From Pseudoclavibacter chungangensis (GTDB lineage: Bacteria; Actinomycetota; Actinomycetes; Actinomycetales; Microbacteriaceae), in NCBI RefSeq assembly GCF_013410545.1, contig NZ_JACCFV010000001.1, positions 2,232,001-2,296,000 of the forward strand: DNA of 64,000 bases, in the 5' to 3' direction. This document shows positions 46,780-57,805 of the stretch, piece after piece. Each line of letters opens with the position of its first letter. Positions within the stretch are counted from its first letter, which is position 1. Below the pieces are notes generated by a model, which saw only the letters and a program-made list of their open reading frames with translations, did not search any database and was not told the DNA's origin. The position numbers were made by a program, and so were the translations under genes.

Positions 46780-48195
46780 TCAGGAGATCGCGGTGACGGT
46801 CAGCGTCGCGCGGTAGTCACCGGACGCCGTCGTGGTCGGCACCACGAGCTCGAGGCCGGCGCCGAGCGTCGCGCTCGATGCGGTGGTCGACGTCGCGAGC
46901 ACGCTCGAGGTCGCGAGACCCGCACCGCCCGTGGCGCTCGATGCGACCGCGGCACCCGCGGTCACCGTCGTGGAGGCGGTGTCGACGACCGAGGGCGTCC
47001 AGCCGAGGTACGAGCCCGAGAAGGAACCCGTGCTCGACGTGAAGTCGCTCGACGCTCCCGAGAGGCTCCACGTGTACGGCGAGGCGCCGCCCTTGCGGGT
47101 GTCGGTCACGAGCACGTTGTTGAGCGATCCGTTCGCGACGAACGTGTCGCCGACCTGCGCGGCCGTTCCGAGGTCGACGACGTCGTTGCTCGCCCAGGCC
47201 CACCCGAACTCACCGCTCGGCTCCTCGATGGGCGGCGTGACCTCGGGGAGCGTCACGTCGATGTCACCGGCGCCGCCCGCGACAGGCGTCTCCGGGTCCT
47301 CGATCGTGTAGCCGACGCTGATCGGCTTGGCGGGCTTCTTCGGGTCGGCCGCGCCACCCGAGCTGTACCAGTACGACGACTGGCCGGTGAGCTCGTTGAA
47401 CGTCACGAACGACTGCGGGAACGAACCGAAGGTCGCACCGGTCTTGACCTGCGGCGTGCCCGACACCGAGACCTCGACGCCCGCGTAGTCGGGGTTGATC
47501 GTGACCCCGGCGGGGGCGAGGTCGACACCGCTGAACGTCGCGAGGTCGATCGTCGCGGGCGCGAGCTCGACCCACTTCGACGTGTCGTACATGTCGGCGC
47601 CGTAGCCCGAGGCGGTGCCGCGGAGCGTTCCCTCGCCGTTCTCGACGTCGAGGTGCAGGTCGCTCACGGTCCAGTAGGTGAGACCACCGTAGAACACGAT
47701 CGTGAACGACCCGTCCCAGGCGATCGAACCGGTGTCGGCGTCGACGTCGACCGTGCCCGTGCCGTTCGCGAGGTTGACGCGGTTCGCGGTCGTCGAGCCG
47801 GCGGCCGGCGACACCGCACCGCCCGCGGCGTTCTGGCACTTGGTGGACCACGTCGGTGCGACCTGGGTCCCAGCGCTGTCGGGCTTCGTGATCGTGACGT
47901 CGCCGTCACTCGACTTGTAGAAGCCGTCGCTCTCCGTCCACAGTCGCGAGCTCCCGGAGTTCCCCGCGGCGCCGGCCGAGAGGAAGTTGCAGCCGCCGAA
48001 GTAGGCGCCGCCGCCGGATTCGTCGTTGAGCTGCCACGAGAGCGACGCGCCCGTCACGTTCGCCGCTCCGTCCGCCGCGAACGCGGGCGCGGCGCCGAAG
48101 CCGAGCCCTGCCGCGAGGACACCTGCGGCGACGGCGAAGCCGCCCCGCTTCAACACGGACGACCTGGCGGCCGCCGTTTCGCGTGTTGCTGTCAT
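46780..48195 (-). CDS. htaA: HtaA-like haem-binding surface protein with WxL-like C-terminus
   Basis: A 471-residue exported protein: signal peptide at about 1-41, one HtaA-like domain (about 45-300) with YFGGCNFLSAG, a second Cys (WSTKCQN), SFTIVFYGGLTYWTV and FNELTGQSSYWYSSGG, and an acidic linker. The C-terminal about 130 residues contain YTWSLSG, GSYLGWTPSV and end in GDYRATLTVTAI, like a WxL cell-wall-binding domain. There is no C-terminal membrane helix. It lies first in the locus, behind two DtxR-like boxes. It probably captures haem at the surface; the binding role is inferred from the family. Confidence 0.8.
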   Translation of the reverse strand: MTATRETAAARSSVLKRGGFAVAAGVLAAGLGFGAAPAFAADGAANVTGASLSWQLNDESGGGAYFGGCNFLSAGAAGNSGSSRLWTESDGFYKSSDGDVTITKPDSAGTQVAPTWSTKCQNAAGGAVSPAAGSTTANRVNLANGTGTVDVDADTGSIAWDGSFTIVFYGGLTYWTVSDLHLDVENGEGTLRGTASGYGADMYDTSKWVELAPATIDLATFSGVDLAPAGVTINPDYAGVEVSVSGTPQVKTGATFGSFPQSFVTFNELTGQSSYWYSSGGAADPKKPAKPISVGYTIEDPETPVAGGAGDIDVTLPEVTPPIEEPSGEFGWAWASNDVVDLGTAAQVGDTFVANGSLNNVLVTDTRKGGASPYTWSLSGASSDFTSSTGSFSGSYLGWTPSVVDTASTTVTAGAAVASSATGGAGLATSSVLATSTTASSATLGAGLELVVPTTTASGDYRATLTVTAIS

Positions 48196-48286
48196 CTGTT
48201 CTCCTTGTGAGCAGGCACGACACAGCAGGGGTCGATGGGGAACGACCCCGAGTCGTGCTCGAAGCGCCCTCGACCACCCGAGGAAT

Positions 48287-48320
48287 TAAGGGGAGCCTAA
48301 CTAAGGGCTGCTTAACCTTA
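48287..48320. promoter_or_regulatory. Two overlapping DtxR/IdeR-like iron boxes with -10 of htaA
   Basis: 48287-48305 and 48302-48320 each match about 13 of 19 positions of the consensus TTAGGTTAGCCTAACCTAA, including GCCTAAC and TAACCTTA. On the minus strand TAGGCT (plus 48294-48299) reads as a -10 box inside the first box. Iron-loaded DtxR/IdeR would then block the promoter. Confidence 0.72.
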
Positions 48321-48476
48321 CTTCAAGTCTGAGTGTTCGCCAAGAGAGTTCTGCGCGGCCCGCGATCGCGCGACGCACGGGCCTCGACGCGGATCCGGGA
48401 GGCTGATCCACCGGCAGCCGACGCACTGCTGCGCCGGGCGCACACGCCGGCACCGTCGCCGGACGTCCACCCGGCG

Positions 48477-48518
48477 GCACGAACGCGCCGGCACGAACGC
48501 GTCGGCACGAACGCGTCG
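48477..48518. repeat. Three 14-bp tandem units
   Basis: GCACGAACGCGYCG three times (48477, 48491, 48505). It lies 15 nt downstream of the DUF1206 stop on its strand and beyond the htaA promoter. The remaining 48322-48533 shows nothing else that I can support. Confidence 0.85.
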
Positions 48519-48533
48519 GACGACGCGGCCGCG

Positions 48534-49412
48534 TCAGACGGTGCGATCCAGATCCTCGAATCGGGCGCGCAGTGCGAGGAAGAGGCCGTACGCACACAGC
48601 CCGACGCCGACGGCGGTGAGGAGCCACGGGCCGAACGGCTGCTCGGCGATCGTCTGCAGGGTGCCGCCGAGGCCACCGACCGTCTCGGGATCACGCGTCA
48701 CGACGGCGATGACGCAGAGGGCGCCCATGACGATGAAGGCGAGACCGCGGGCGACGTGCCCCACGACGCCAGCGCCGACGACGAGATGTCGGGCCGGGCC
48801 CGACCCGGCGAGATCGAGCGTCTTCGTGAAGGTCCGACGTACGCCGACCGCGATGGCGTACACACCGACGCCCGCGATCACCAGGCCGACGATCACGATC
48901 AGGCTCGCACCCCACCACGTGCCGATGATCGAGGTCGACGCGCTGTCCGCGGTCTGCTCCGTGTCGCTCGACGATCCCGAGAGCGCGCGCTGGATCGTCA
49001 GCGCCACCGCCCCGTACACCAAGAGCACGCCGACGCGCTTCCCGAACGCACGCGCCCCCTCGCTCCCGCCTCGCCTGGACCGTTCCGCGAGACCGTCGAG
49101 CAGGAGCCACAGCATCAACATCGCGATCGCGAGGAGACACACGACGAGGAGGACCGTTCCACCGGGCACCAGCTCGACCAGTTCGACCGCGCCCGCCTGA
49201 TCGGGTCGCGTCGCTCCCCCACCGAGCGCGAGCTGCATCGCGAGCACCCCGATGAGGACGTTGACGAGGCCCGCCACGACGAAGCCCGCACGCGCGACCG
49301 CACGGAACGCCGGCCGGTCGACGAGCTTCTTCGCCGCGTCGCCCACACCGTCGAGGAGGCGATCGGCAGCCGCGTTGACGGCCGCGTAGCCGTTTCGCGG
49401 CCCGCTCGCCAT
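48534..49412 (-). CDS. DUF1206 membrane protein
   Basis: A 292-residue protein with six predicted helices arranged as three repeats of a two-helix unit, the DUF1206 pattern (FRAVARAGFVVAGLVNVLIG, then LVYGAVALTIQRAL and VGHVARGLAFIVMGALCV). Function unknown. It starts 26 nt after the clpX stop and probably shares its transcript. ATG 49412 is chosen over GTG 49415. Confidence 0.88.
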   Translation of the reverse strand: MASGPRNGYAAVNAAADRLLDGVGDAAKKLVDRPAFRAVARAGFVVAGLVNVLIGVLAMQLALGGGATRPDQAGAVELVELVPGGTVLLVVCLLAIAMLMLWLLLDGLAERSRRGGSEGARAFGKRVGVLLVYGAVALTIQRALSGSSSDTEQTADSASTSIIGTWWGASLIVIVGLVIAGVGVYAIAVGVRRTFTKTLDLAGSGPARHLVVGAGVVGHVARGLAFIVMGALCVIAVVTRDPETVGGLGGTLQTIAEQPFGPWLLTAVGVGLCAYGLFLALRARFEDLDRTV

Positions 49413-49438
49413 CACGCCCCCGACGTCTTCGGAATCGC

Positions 49439-50716
<1,278 letters not shown>

Positions 50717-50911
50717 GGTCCACCCTCCAGGTCGTGGAGACACAAGCCTAGCCTCCGCCCCCGACGATAGCGCGACGGTGACGCCGTTCGACGTTCCGGC
50801 ACGCGCGTTCGCCGGGCGCGGACAGGTGTTGTCGACAACGTCCGCCACGCGCGGCACGTGGGTCACACGCCGCACACGTGCCCCGCCGCTCCCCCGGGCG
50901 GCGGAACGCCG

Positions 50912-50944
50912 ACGGGCCCGGCCGAACGAATCGGTCGGGCCCGT
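50912..50944 (-). terminator. Hairpin after clpP2
   Basis: 14-bp stem with one G-T pair (50912-50925 with 50931-50944) and a 5-nt loop, about 28 nt after the clpP2 stop. It separates clpP1P2 from clpX. Confidence 0.75.
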
Positions 50945-50971
50945 GGAGGGTCTCGTCGTCGCGTGAGCGGA

Positions 50972-51607
50972 TCAGTCGACGATGACGGGCTGTGCGCCCT
51001 TCCGGCTCGTGAGCACCTGGTCGATGAGCCCGTACTCGAGGGACTCCGACGCCGACAGGATCTTGTCGCGCTCGATGTCCTTGTTCACCTGCTCGACCGT
51101 GCGGTTCGAGTGCCGCGAGAGCGCCTCCTCCAGCCACTCGCGCATGCGGAGCACCTCCTGCGCCTGGATCTCGATGTCCGAGGCCTGGCCCGAGGAGCCA
51201 CCCGTCGCGGGCTGGTGGATGAGCACGCGTGCGTTCGGCAGCGCGAGCCGCTTGCCGGGCTCACCGGCCGCGAGCAGCACGGCCGCGGCCGAGGCGGCCT
51301 GGCCGAGGCACACTGTCTGCACCTGGGGACGGATGTACTGCATCGTGTCGTAGATCGCCGTCATGGCCGTGAACGAGCCGCCGGGCGAGTTGATGTACAT
51401 CGTGATGTCGCGGTCCGGGTCCTGGCTCTCGAGCACGAGGAGCTGGGCCATGACGTCATCGGCCGACGCGTCGTCGACCTGCACGCCGAGGAACACGATG
51501 CGGTCCTCGAAGAGCTTCGCGTACGGGTCCTGTCGCTTGTAGCCGTACGCCGTGCGCTCCTCGAAGGAGGGCAGGATGTAGCGGGACTGGAAATCTGGGA
51601 TCGTCAT
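50972..51607 (-). CDS. clpP2: Clp protease proteolytic subunit (ClpP2-like)
   Basis: A 211-residue serine peptidase with catalytic Ser in [12 protein letters not shown], His in [10 protein letters not shown] and the expected Asp in [11 protein letters not shown]-terminal extension [20 protein letters not shown] is typical of the second actinobacterial ClpP. It forms a mixed complex with ClpP1 encoded 20 nt upstream. Confidence 0.95.
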   Translation of the reverse strand: MTIPDFQSRYILPSFEERTAYGYKRQDPYAKLFEDRIVFLGVQVDDASADDVMAQLLVLESQDPDRDITMYINSPGGSFTAMTAIYDTMQYIRPQVQTVCLGQAASAAAVLLAAGEPGKRLALPNARVLIHQPATGGSSGQASDIEIQAQEVLRMREWLEEALSRHSNRTVEQVNKDIERDKILSASESLEYGLIDQVLTSRKGAQPVIVD

Positions 51608-51627
51608 GTGGTTCGTTCTCCTGCCGC

Positions 51628-52239
51628 TCAGGCGTTGTCCGGGTCGTCCGAGATGCGCTTGTCGGTGCCGCCGCCGCCGACGACCTCGCTCGCGGACGCG
51701 CGGATGTGGTCGACGAAGCCGTACTCGAGCGCCTGCTCGGCGGTGAACCAGCGGTCGCGGTCACCGTCCGCGTTGATCTGCTCGACGCTCTTGCCGGTGC
51801 GCTCGGCCGTGATCTCGGCGAGACGCTGCTTCATCGAGAGGATGAGCTGCGCCTGCGTCTGGATGTCGGACGCGGTGCCGCCGAAGCCGCCGTGCGGCTG
51901 GTGCAGCAGGACGCGTGCGTTCGGGGTGATGTAGCGCTTGCCGGGCTCGCCCGCCGTGAGCAGGAGCTGCCCCATCGAGGCGGCCATTCCGATGCCGACG
52001 GTGACGATGTCGTTCGGCACGAACTGCATCGTGTCGAAGATCGCCATACCGGCCGTGATGGACCCGCCGGGCGAGTTGATGTAGAGGTAGATGTCCTTCT
52101 CGGAATCGGCCGCGGCGAGCAGGAGGATCTTCGCGCAGATCTCGTTCGCGTTCTCGTCGCGCACCTCGGATCCGAGCCAGATGATCCGGTCGTTGAGCAG
52201 CTTCTCGAAGACGCTGTTCGGCAGAGTGATTTCGGCCAC
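51628..52239 (-). CDS. clpP1: Clp protease proteolytic subunit (ClpP1-like)
   Basis: A 203-residue ClpP with catalytic Ser in [13 protein letters not shown], His in [12 protein letters not shown] and Asp in [15 protein letters not shown] 52239 is set by a GGAG site about 7 nt upstream; the frame is open further upstream but without family signal. First gene of the clpP1-clpP2 pair. Confidence 0.94.
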   Translation of the reverse strand: MAEITLPNSVFEKLLNDRIIWLGSEVRDENANEICAKILLLAAADSEKDIYLYINSPGGSITAGMAIFDTMQFVPNDIVTVGIGMAASMGQLLLTAGEPGKRYITPNARVLLHQPHGGFGGTASDIQTQAQLILSMKQRLAEITAERTGKSVEQINADGDRDRWFTAEQALEYGFVDHIRASASEVVGGGGTDKRISDDPDNA

Positions 52240-52452
52240 GGTCGCTCCATTCTTGTGAGTCGTGACGAATCTACCGGCGAGGCGTCCCGCTCGCCGCCCT
52301 GTTCGCCATCGGCAGAGGTTGCGCGCGACACCGCACTCGTCGATGCGCTGCGGGCGGGGCCGCCCCGACCGCGCACGAACGGGCAAGCGAGCGGCGCCGC
52401 GCACCCCGCTCGACGCAACCCTCGAACGGGCCGTCGGGCACGAATCGGCGCG

Positions 52453-52458
52453 TATCGT
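52453..52458 (+). promoter_or_regulatory. -10 box (TATCGT), leaderless aldo/keto reductase gene
   Basis: TATCGT ends 6 nt before ATG 52465. Same spacing as at 20895, 35482 and 63753. Confidence 0.55.
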
Positions 52459-52464
52459 GACGGT

Positions 52465-53439
52465 ATGCAGTCCCCCGCCACGCCCCCGGCCCCGTCGGCC
52501 GACCGGCACGACGTCACACGCCTCGGGCTCGGGCTCGCGGCGATCGGGCGACCCACCTACATCACGGCCGGTCGGGACCGTTCGCTCGGCCCGGCCGACT
52601 CGAGGTCGGTCGAGGTGATGCGGGAGCGGACCCACGAGCTCCTCGACGCGGCGTGGGACCTCGGTATCCGCTACGTCGACGTCGCGCGATCGTACGGCCT
52701 CGCCGAGTCGTTCCTCGGCTCCTGGCTGACCGCGCACGCCGCCCGTCGCGCCGAGCTCGTGATCGGCTCGAAGTGGGGCTACGAGTACGTCGGCGGCTGG
52801 GACCCGGACGCGCCCGTCCAGGAGCGCAAGGACCACTCGCTCGCGCACTTCGAGGCGCAGTGGCCACAGACCCTGGCGGCCCTCGGGACGCGGCCCGACA
52901 TCTATCTCGTGCACTCGCTGACTTCCGACAGTCCCGTGCTCGACTCGCCCCCGACCCTCGATGCGCTCCGGCACCTGCGCGACTCGGGGGTGCGTGTCGG
53001 GCTGTCCACGAGCGGTCCGGGCCAGGCCGAGGTCCTCGATCGGGCGCGGGCCGTCGACGACTCCCCCTTCTCCGTCGTGCAGAGCACGTGGAACCTGCTC
53101 GACCCGTCCGCCGGGCCCTCGCTCGAGGCGGCCCACGACGCCGGCTGGACGGTCGTCGTCAAGGAGGCCCTCGCGAACGGCCGCCTGAGCCCGGCCGGCG
53201 ACGAACCTCGTGTCGCCGCCCTCGCCGCCGACGACGACCAGTCGGTCGACGCGTTCGCGATCGGCGCGGCCCTCGCCGAGCCGTGGGCGGATGTCGTGCT
53301 GTGCGGCGCCGTCACGCCGACACAGCTCGCCGAGAACGCCCGCGCACGGCCGCCCCGCGTCGCCCCCGCGCTCCTGACCGGGCTCGCGGAGCCGGCGCGA
53401 CGCTATTGGAACGAACGAGGAGAACGATCGTGGACGTGA
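52465..53439 (+). CDS. Aldo/keto reductase family oxidoreductase
   Basis: A 324-residue TIM-barrel NADPH-dependent reductase: Asp and Tyr in [12 protein letters not shown], Lys in [10 protein letters not shown], His in YLVHSLTS. The substrate is unknown. It overlaps the following ABC ATPase by 10 nt, which is an unusual functional pairing. Confidence 0.88.
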   Translation: MQSPATPPAPSADRHDVTRLGLGLAAIGRPTYITAGRDRSLGPADSRSVEVMRERTHELLDAAWDLGIRYVDVARSYGLAESFLGSWLTAHAARRAELVIGSKWGYEYVGGWDPDAPVQERKDHSLAHFEAQWPQTLAALGTRPDIYLVHSLTSDSPVLDSPPTLDALRHLRDSGVRVGLSTSGPGQAEVLDRARAVDDSPFSVVQSTWNLLDPSAGPSLEAAHDAGWTVVVKEALANGRLSPAGDEPRVAALAADDDQSVDAFAIGAALAEPWADVVLCGAVTPTQLAENARARPPRVAPALLTGLAEPARRYWNERGERSWT

Positions 53440-54245
53440 GTGTGCCGGTGCTGGAACTCCGCGACGTCACCTTCCGTCGCGACGGCCGCGAGATACTTCG
53501 CGGCATCGACCTGACCGTCCGCGCGGGCGAGCACTGGGCGATGCTCGGGCCCAACGGTGCCGGGAAGAGCACAGTGCTCGGGTTCTGCGGCGCGCTCGCC
53601 CACCCGACGTCCGGCACGGTCGAGGTGCTCGGTCGCCGCCTCGGCCGCGTCGAGCTGCAGGCACTGCGGCGCGATATCGGACACGTCAATCCGCGCCACC
53701 CGATCCGGGGTGAGGAGTCCGTCCGTGACGTCGTGTTCACGGGCCTGACGGGGACGATCGAGCGACCCATCCGGTGGCAGCCCACGCCCGAGCAGGCGGC
53801 GGAGGCGGACGAGCTCATCGCCGAGGTCGGGTTGACGGCGCGGCGTGATGCGGTCTGGCCGACCATGTCGCAGGGCGAGCGCGGCCGCGCACTCATCGCC
53901 CGCGCGCTCATCGCGCACCCTCGCCTCATGCTCCTCGACGAGCCCACGACGGGGCTCGACGTCGCCGCGCGCGAGCAGTTGCTCGAGACGATCGACGATC
54001 TCGCGCACTCCGCTCCCGAGGTCGCCTCGATCCTCGTCACGCATCACCTCGAGGAGCTCCCCGAGTCGACGACCCACGCGCTCGTCATCGCGCACGGCGC
54101 GGTCGTCGCCGCCGGGCCCGCCGACGAGGTCGTCACGACCGAGATCATCTCGCACGCGTTCGAGCACCCGATCACGGTGACGAAGGAGGACGGCCGGTGG
54201 AGCGCGCGCGCCGTCCGCGAGCGGCGCACGGCCGGGGCGCGGTGA
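53430..54245 (+). CDS. ABC transporter ATP-binding protein (single ATPase)
   Basis: A 271-residue ATPase with Walker [10 protein letters not shown], signature [15 protein letters not shown], Walker [13 protein letters not shown] and H-loop LVTHHLEEL. It resembles the YlmA/ModF-like stand-alone group whose partners are unknown; no permease is nearby. GTG 53430 is supported by GAGGAG 7 nt upstream and overlaps the reductase stop. Confidence 0.87.
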   Translation: MDVSVPVLELRDVTFRRDGREILRGIDLTVRAGEHWAMLGPNGAGKSTVLGFCGALAHPTSGTVEVLGRRLGRVELQALRRDIGHVNPRHPIRGEESVRDVVFTGLTGTIERPIRWQPTPEQAAEADELIAEVGLTARRDAVWPTMSQGERGRALIARALIAHPRLMLLDEPTTGLDVAAREQLLETIDDLAHSAPEVASILVTHHLEELPESTTHALVIAHGAVVAAGPADEVVTTEIISHAFEHPITVTKEDGRWSARAVRERRTAGAR

Positions 54246-54254
54246 TCGGGCCCG

Positions 54255-54728
54255 TCAGCCGTCGACCGTGCCCGCGACGGGTGCGGGGATCGCGTCGTAG
54301 GTGACCCATTCGGTGCGCGTCGCGAACCGGTCGTAGAGCACGCGGGCGCGGTAGTTGTTCTCGCGCGTGATGCCGCGGACGACGCTCCACCCCTCGGCGC
54401 GTGCGATGCGCTCGAGTTCACCGAGCAGACGAGCGGCCGCGGTGCTGCGCCGTGCCGCGTGCGCGACGAACAGGTCGTCGAGGTAGCAGCCGATCGTCGC
54501 CGACAGCGGCCGGTGGAAGGGCCGGAAGTGTGCGAGCCCGACCGGCACGTCGTGGGCGTCGACGGCGACGAGGCCACGGACGGGGTTCGCGGGGTCGGAC
54601 AACCACCCCCAGACCCGGTCACGCATCGCGGCCGTCTGCTCCGTCTTGTAGAAGCGTGCGTAGCCCGCGTACAGCTCGTCCCACGCGGCCCGATCGTCCG
54701 CCTCGATCCCCCGTACCGTCACGTCCAT
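54255..54728 (-). CDS. GNAT-family N-acetyltransferase
   Basis: A 157-residue GNAT protein: TVRGIEADDRAAWDELYAGY start, CYLDDLFVAHAARRSTAAARLL over the acetyl-CoA site, and GITRENNYRARVLYDRF near the end. Acceptor unknown. ATG 54728 with AAGGAG. Confidence 0.88.
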   Translation of the reverse strand: MDVTVRGIEADDRAAWDELYAGYARFYKTEQTAAMRDRVWGWLSDPANPVRGLVAVDAHDVPVGLAHFRPFHRPLSATIGCYLDDLFVAHAARRSTAAARLLGELERIARAEGWSVVRGITRENNYRARVLYDRFATRTEWVTYDAIPAPVAGTVDG

Positions 54729-54813
54729 CGCGGCTCCTTCCGTCGTCGCGATCCTGCCACGCCGATGGCGTCCCCGGGAACCGCTCGTCCCGCGCACGCC
54801 CGTGGCGGAACGA

Positions 54814-54850
54814 CGAACGGGCCGGGACGATGTCTCGTCCCGGCCCGTTC
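54814..54850 (-). terminator. Hairpin after tig
   Basis: A perfect 16-bp stem (54814-54829 with 54835-54850), 5-nt loop, 18 nt after the tig stop. Confidence 0.8.
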
Positions 54851-54868
54851 GCTCACATGTCCTGCGTG

Positions 54869-56257
54869 CTACTTGGCGTCGACCTCGTCGGCCGCCTCGT
54901 CCCCGGTCTCGTCGTCGACGAGGTCCTCGGTGGGGATCGCGGTCGAGGACGCCTCGGCCGCAGCCTTCTCCTCGGCGCGACGCACCGCGACGGTGAACTC
55001 CGACACGTCGACGGGGTTCCCCTCGGCGTCGACGACCTCGGCCTTGTCGAGCACGTGGAGCAGCGCCTTCGAGCGGGCGACCTCACCGACCATGCCCATG
55101 AACTGGTTGTTCTCCTGCAGGATGTTCACGAACTCCTGCGGCGGCATGCCGTACTGGGCCGCCGACTGGATGAGGAACTGGGTGAGCTCGTCCTGCTCGA
55201 CCTGCACGTTCTCGGCCTTGATGATCGCGTCGAGCAGCACCTGCTGACGGAACGACTTCTCGGCCTCGGCGCGCACCTCGACGCCGTGCTCGTCGTCGGG
55301 CTGCTTGCCCTCCTGCTCGAGGTGACGGGACACCTCGTCGTCGATGATCGACGCGGGGAGGGGGATCTCGACGAGCTCGAGCAGCTTCGGCACGATCTGC
55401 TCGCGCGCCTGGTCGACCTGCTCGAAGGTCTTCTTGCTCGTCGCGGTCGTGCGGAGGTCGTCGCGAAGCTCCTCGAGCGTGTCGAACTCCGACGCCATCT
55501 GTGCGAAGTCGTCGTCAGCCTCCGGCAGCTCGCGCTCCTTGACGGCCTCGACGGTGACCGTGATCTCCGCCTCCTCGCCCTCGTGCTCGCCACCGAGGAG
55601 CGTCGACGTGAAGGTCGTCTCCTCACCGGCGGTGAGCGTGAGGAGCGCGTCGTCGGTGCCGTCGAGCAGCTGGCCCGAGCCGATCTCGTAGGAGATGCCC
55701 TGTGCCTCGTCGACGACCTCGCCGTCGACCCTCGCGACGAGGTCGAGCGTCACGAAGTCGCCGTCCTCGATCGGGCGGTCGACGGTGCTGAGGGTGCCGA
55801 AGCGCGTGCGGAGCTCGTCGAGCTCGGCCTGGACGTCCTCGTCGGTGACCTCGGCGGCGTCGACCTCGAGCGTGAGGCCCGCGTAGTCGGGCAGCTCGAA
55901 CTCGGGACGCACGTCGACCTCGACCTCGATGACGAGGTCGCCCTCGAGCGTCGCGACGTCGGGCGTCGCGGTGACGTCGGCCTGCGGGCGGCCGAGCGGC
56001 TGAACGCCGTTCTCCTGCACCGCCTGGTTGTAGAACGCGTCGAGACCGTCCGAGATGGCCTGCTCGAGCACCGCGGCGCGACCGACGCGCTGGTCGATGA
56101 TCGGCGCGGGCACCTTGCCCTTGCGGAAGCCGGGAATCTGGATCTGCGACGCGATCGTCTTGTAGGCGCCGTCGAGGTAGGGCTTGAGCTCGGCGGGCTC
56201 GACGTTGATCGTGAGCTTGACGTGCGTCGGGTTGATCTGTTCGACCGAGGTCTTCAC
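54869..56257 (-). CDS. tig: Trigger factor
   Basis: A 462-residue ribosome-bound chaperone. The N-terminal ribosome-docking motif is [10 protein letters not shown]; a PPIase (FKBP) domain lies at about 160-240 ([14 protein letters not shown]), followed by a long helical C-terminal domain. It ends in an acidic tail. Upstream of the clp genes, a common bacterial neighbourhood. Confidence 0.97.
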   Translation of the reverse strand: MKTSVEQINPTHVKLTINVEPAELKPYLDGAYKTIASQIQIPGFRKGKVPAPIIDQRVGRAAVLEQAISDGLDAFYNQAVQENGVQPLGRPQADVTATPDVATLEGDLVIEVEVDVRPEFELPDYAGLTLEVDAAEVTDEDVQAELDELRTRFGTLSTVDRPIEDGDFVTLDLVARVDGEVVDEAQGISYEIGSGQLLDGTDDALLTLTAGEETTFTSTLLGGEHEGEEAEITVTVEAVKERELPEADDDFAQMASEFDTLEELRDDLRTTATSKKTFEQVDQAREQIVPKLLELVEIPLPASIIDDEVSRHLEQEGKQPDDEHGVEVRAEAEKSFRQQVLLDAIIKAENVQVEQDELTQFLIQSAAQYGMPPQEFVNILQENNQFMGMVGEVARSKALLHVLDKAEVVDAEGNPVDVSEFTVAVRRAEEKAAAEASSTAIPTEDLVDDETGDEAADEVDAK

Positions 56258-56578
56258 GTGGGCATTCTCCTGAGGTACGTGGGTTCACTGCGCGGTTGCG
56301 CGGCGCGGCCGACCCATCCGGCGCGATTCACCGGGGCTCGGGTTCCCGCGGGGGAACGCCGGGGCGCACAAACGGAACAAGGATACGCGTTCCGCGGGGT
56401 GCACGGGTAATCCTCTCGCCCCTGGTTCCCAGGGAACGGGATGGACGCACGCCTCGTGTGTCCGCACGGCGTCCGCGCATGTCGGGCGCGGGCGTGCCGG
56501 CCGGGCCGAGGCGACCGTGGAGCTGTCCGCCCCACGCCGAGGAACGTCCTCCCGTCCGGTACGGGACGGGCGGACGTT
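56258..56578. other. Intergenic region upstream of tig
   Basis: About 320 nt with no convincing gene on either strand; it should hold the tig promoter, which I cannot place with confidence. Confidence 0.5.
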
Positions 56579-56612
56579 CGGGGCGCAGTCGACGAGCGTC
56601 GACTGCGCCCCG
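56579..56612 (-). terminator. Hairpin after DUF4190 gene
   Basis: A perfect 16-bp stem with a 2-nt centre (56579-56594 with 56597-56612), 27 nt after the gene's stop. Confidence 0.75.
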
Positions 56613-56638
56613 GACGCCGTGGCGCCGCGCGGAGTGCG

Positions 56639-57406
56639 TTACAGGAGGAACCCCTTCAGGAGCGCGGTCGCGGCGAAGCCGATGCCGCCGAGCACGATCG
56701 CGGCGATCGCCATGCCGTCGGGTGGCGCGGCCTCGCCGTTCGCCCGAAGCTGGTCGATCTGCGACTTCGCGATGATGCCGCACACGAGGGCGGCGATACT
56801 GAAGCCCCCCAACGGGTTGAAGACCATTCCGACGATGCCGAGCACGAGGGCGGTCGTGCTGAGCGAGCGGGCGCCCTCGAAGGTCGTGGCGGCGGGACGC
56901 TTCTGCTGCGTACCGAAACCCTTCTGCGGGCCGACACCGGGCCCCGTCCAGGTGTGGGTCGTCGGCCGTTCGCCGGGCCAGCCTCCGGGCAGCGTGTTGC
57001 CCTGCCCGAAGCCGTCCGCGGCGGGGTTGCCGCCTGGCGCGGCACCGGAGCCGGCGGGCCCGGTGGGCACGCCGTCGTACGCGGCGTTCCCGATCGGCGT
57101 CGCACCGTAGGCGGCGTTCGGCGAATACAGCGGGGTCGTCGCAGCATCGGGTGCACTCGGCAGCACCGTCTGCGATCGGGTCGGGGCGGCCGACGGTGCG
57201 GCGCCGACCGATGCGCCGAGGGGCGTGGTCGGGGCGGCGGAAGTGTTCGGGGTGGGCGTACCGAGCGGCGTCGTCGCACCCGTCACTGCCTCGTTCGTGC
57301 CCGCTGCACGGGTCGACGTGCCGAGCGGCGTGGTCGTGTCGTCCGGGCCGCCGTCCGAGCCGGTCCCTGCCTCGGTGTCGTCGCGGACGGGGTCGCTTGT
57401 GTTCAT
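56639..57406 (-). CDS. DUF4190 membrane protein with repetitive N-terminus
   Basis: A 255-residue protein. The first about 170 residues are disordered and low-complexity, with repeated TTPLG motifs (four near-copies); the last about 80 form the DUF4190 two-helix domain (LVLGIVGMVFNPLGGFSIAALVCGIIA, then MAIAAIVLGGIGFAATAL). Function unknown. ATG 57406 with GGGAGGG. Confidence 0.85.
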   Translation of the reverse strand: MNTSDPVRDDTEAGTGSDGGPDDTTTPLGTSTRAAGTNEAVTGATTPLGTPTPNTSAAPTTPLGASVGAAPSAAPTRSQTVLPSAPDAATTPLYSPNAAYGATPIGNAAYDGVPTGPAGSGAAPGGNPAADGFGQGNTLPGGWPGERPTTHTWTGPGVGPQKGFGTQQKRPAATTFEGARSLSTTALVLGIVGMVFNPLGGFSIAALVCGIIAKSQIDQLRANGEAAPPDGMAIAAIVLGGIGFAATALLKGFLL

Positions 57407-57573
57407 CGGTTCCCTCCCTGGGATCGCTTTCGACCGTACGCATCGTCGGGCCACGGGACAGCGGGGCTATCCCCCGCATCGCGCACGGGGGCAGCTCGGG
57501 GATCCCGGGGAAGACGACGGCGCCACGACGACATGACCGTCGACCGACAAGCGGGAGTGGCAGCGTGAAGTGG

Positions 57574-57644
57574 AGGGGATGACGGGAATCGAACCCGCGT
57601 AATCAGTTTGGAAGACTGAGGCTCTACCATTGAGCTACATCCCC
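57574..57644 (-). tRNA. tRNA-Gly(TCC)
   Basis: A full cloverleaf on the minus strand: 7-bp acceptor GGGGATG/CATCCCC, anticodon loop CTTCCAA giving TCC, T-arm with GGTTCGATTCC. No encoded CCA. Confidence 0.95.
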
Positions 57645-57769
57645 GGACGCGGCGCGGACGCCACGAACCAGGAAAGCGTAGCGCATCCACGCAGCGCTCG
57701 CGCACGGTCGCGGAGCGCCGCGGTGCCCCGCGCCGTCCTGCGGCGCGCACGACGGGCGGTGCGTTCCGC

Positions 57770-57775
57770 TAGACT
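57770..57775 (+). promoter_or_regulatory. -10 box (TAGACT) of tRNA-Pro
   Basis: TAGACT about 30 nt before the tRNA 5' end, a normal distance for a tRNA precursor. Confidence 0.5.
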
Positions 57776-57805
57776 CGCGCCGGTGGCTGCGCTCGTCGCG
57801 GCGAC

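Noticed and set aside
56328..57479. Long minus-strand frame overlapping the DUF4190 gene
   Set aside because: Out of frame with the recognisable DUF4190 helices and rich in Arg/His, as expected for a shadow.
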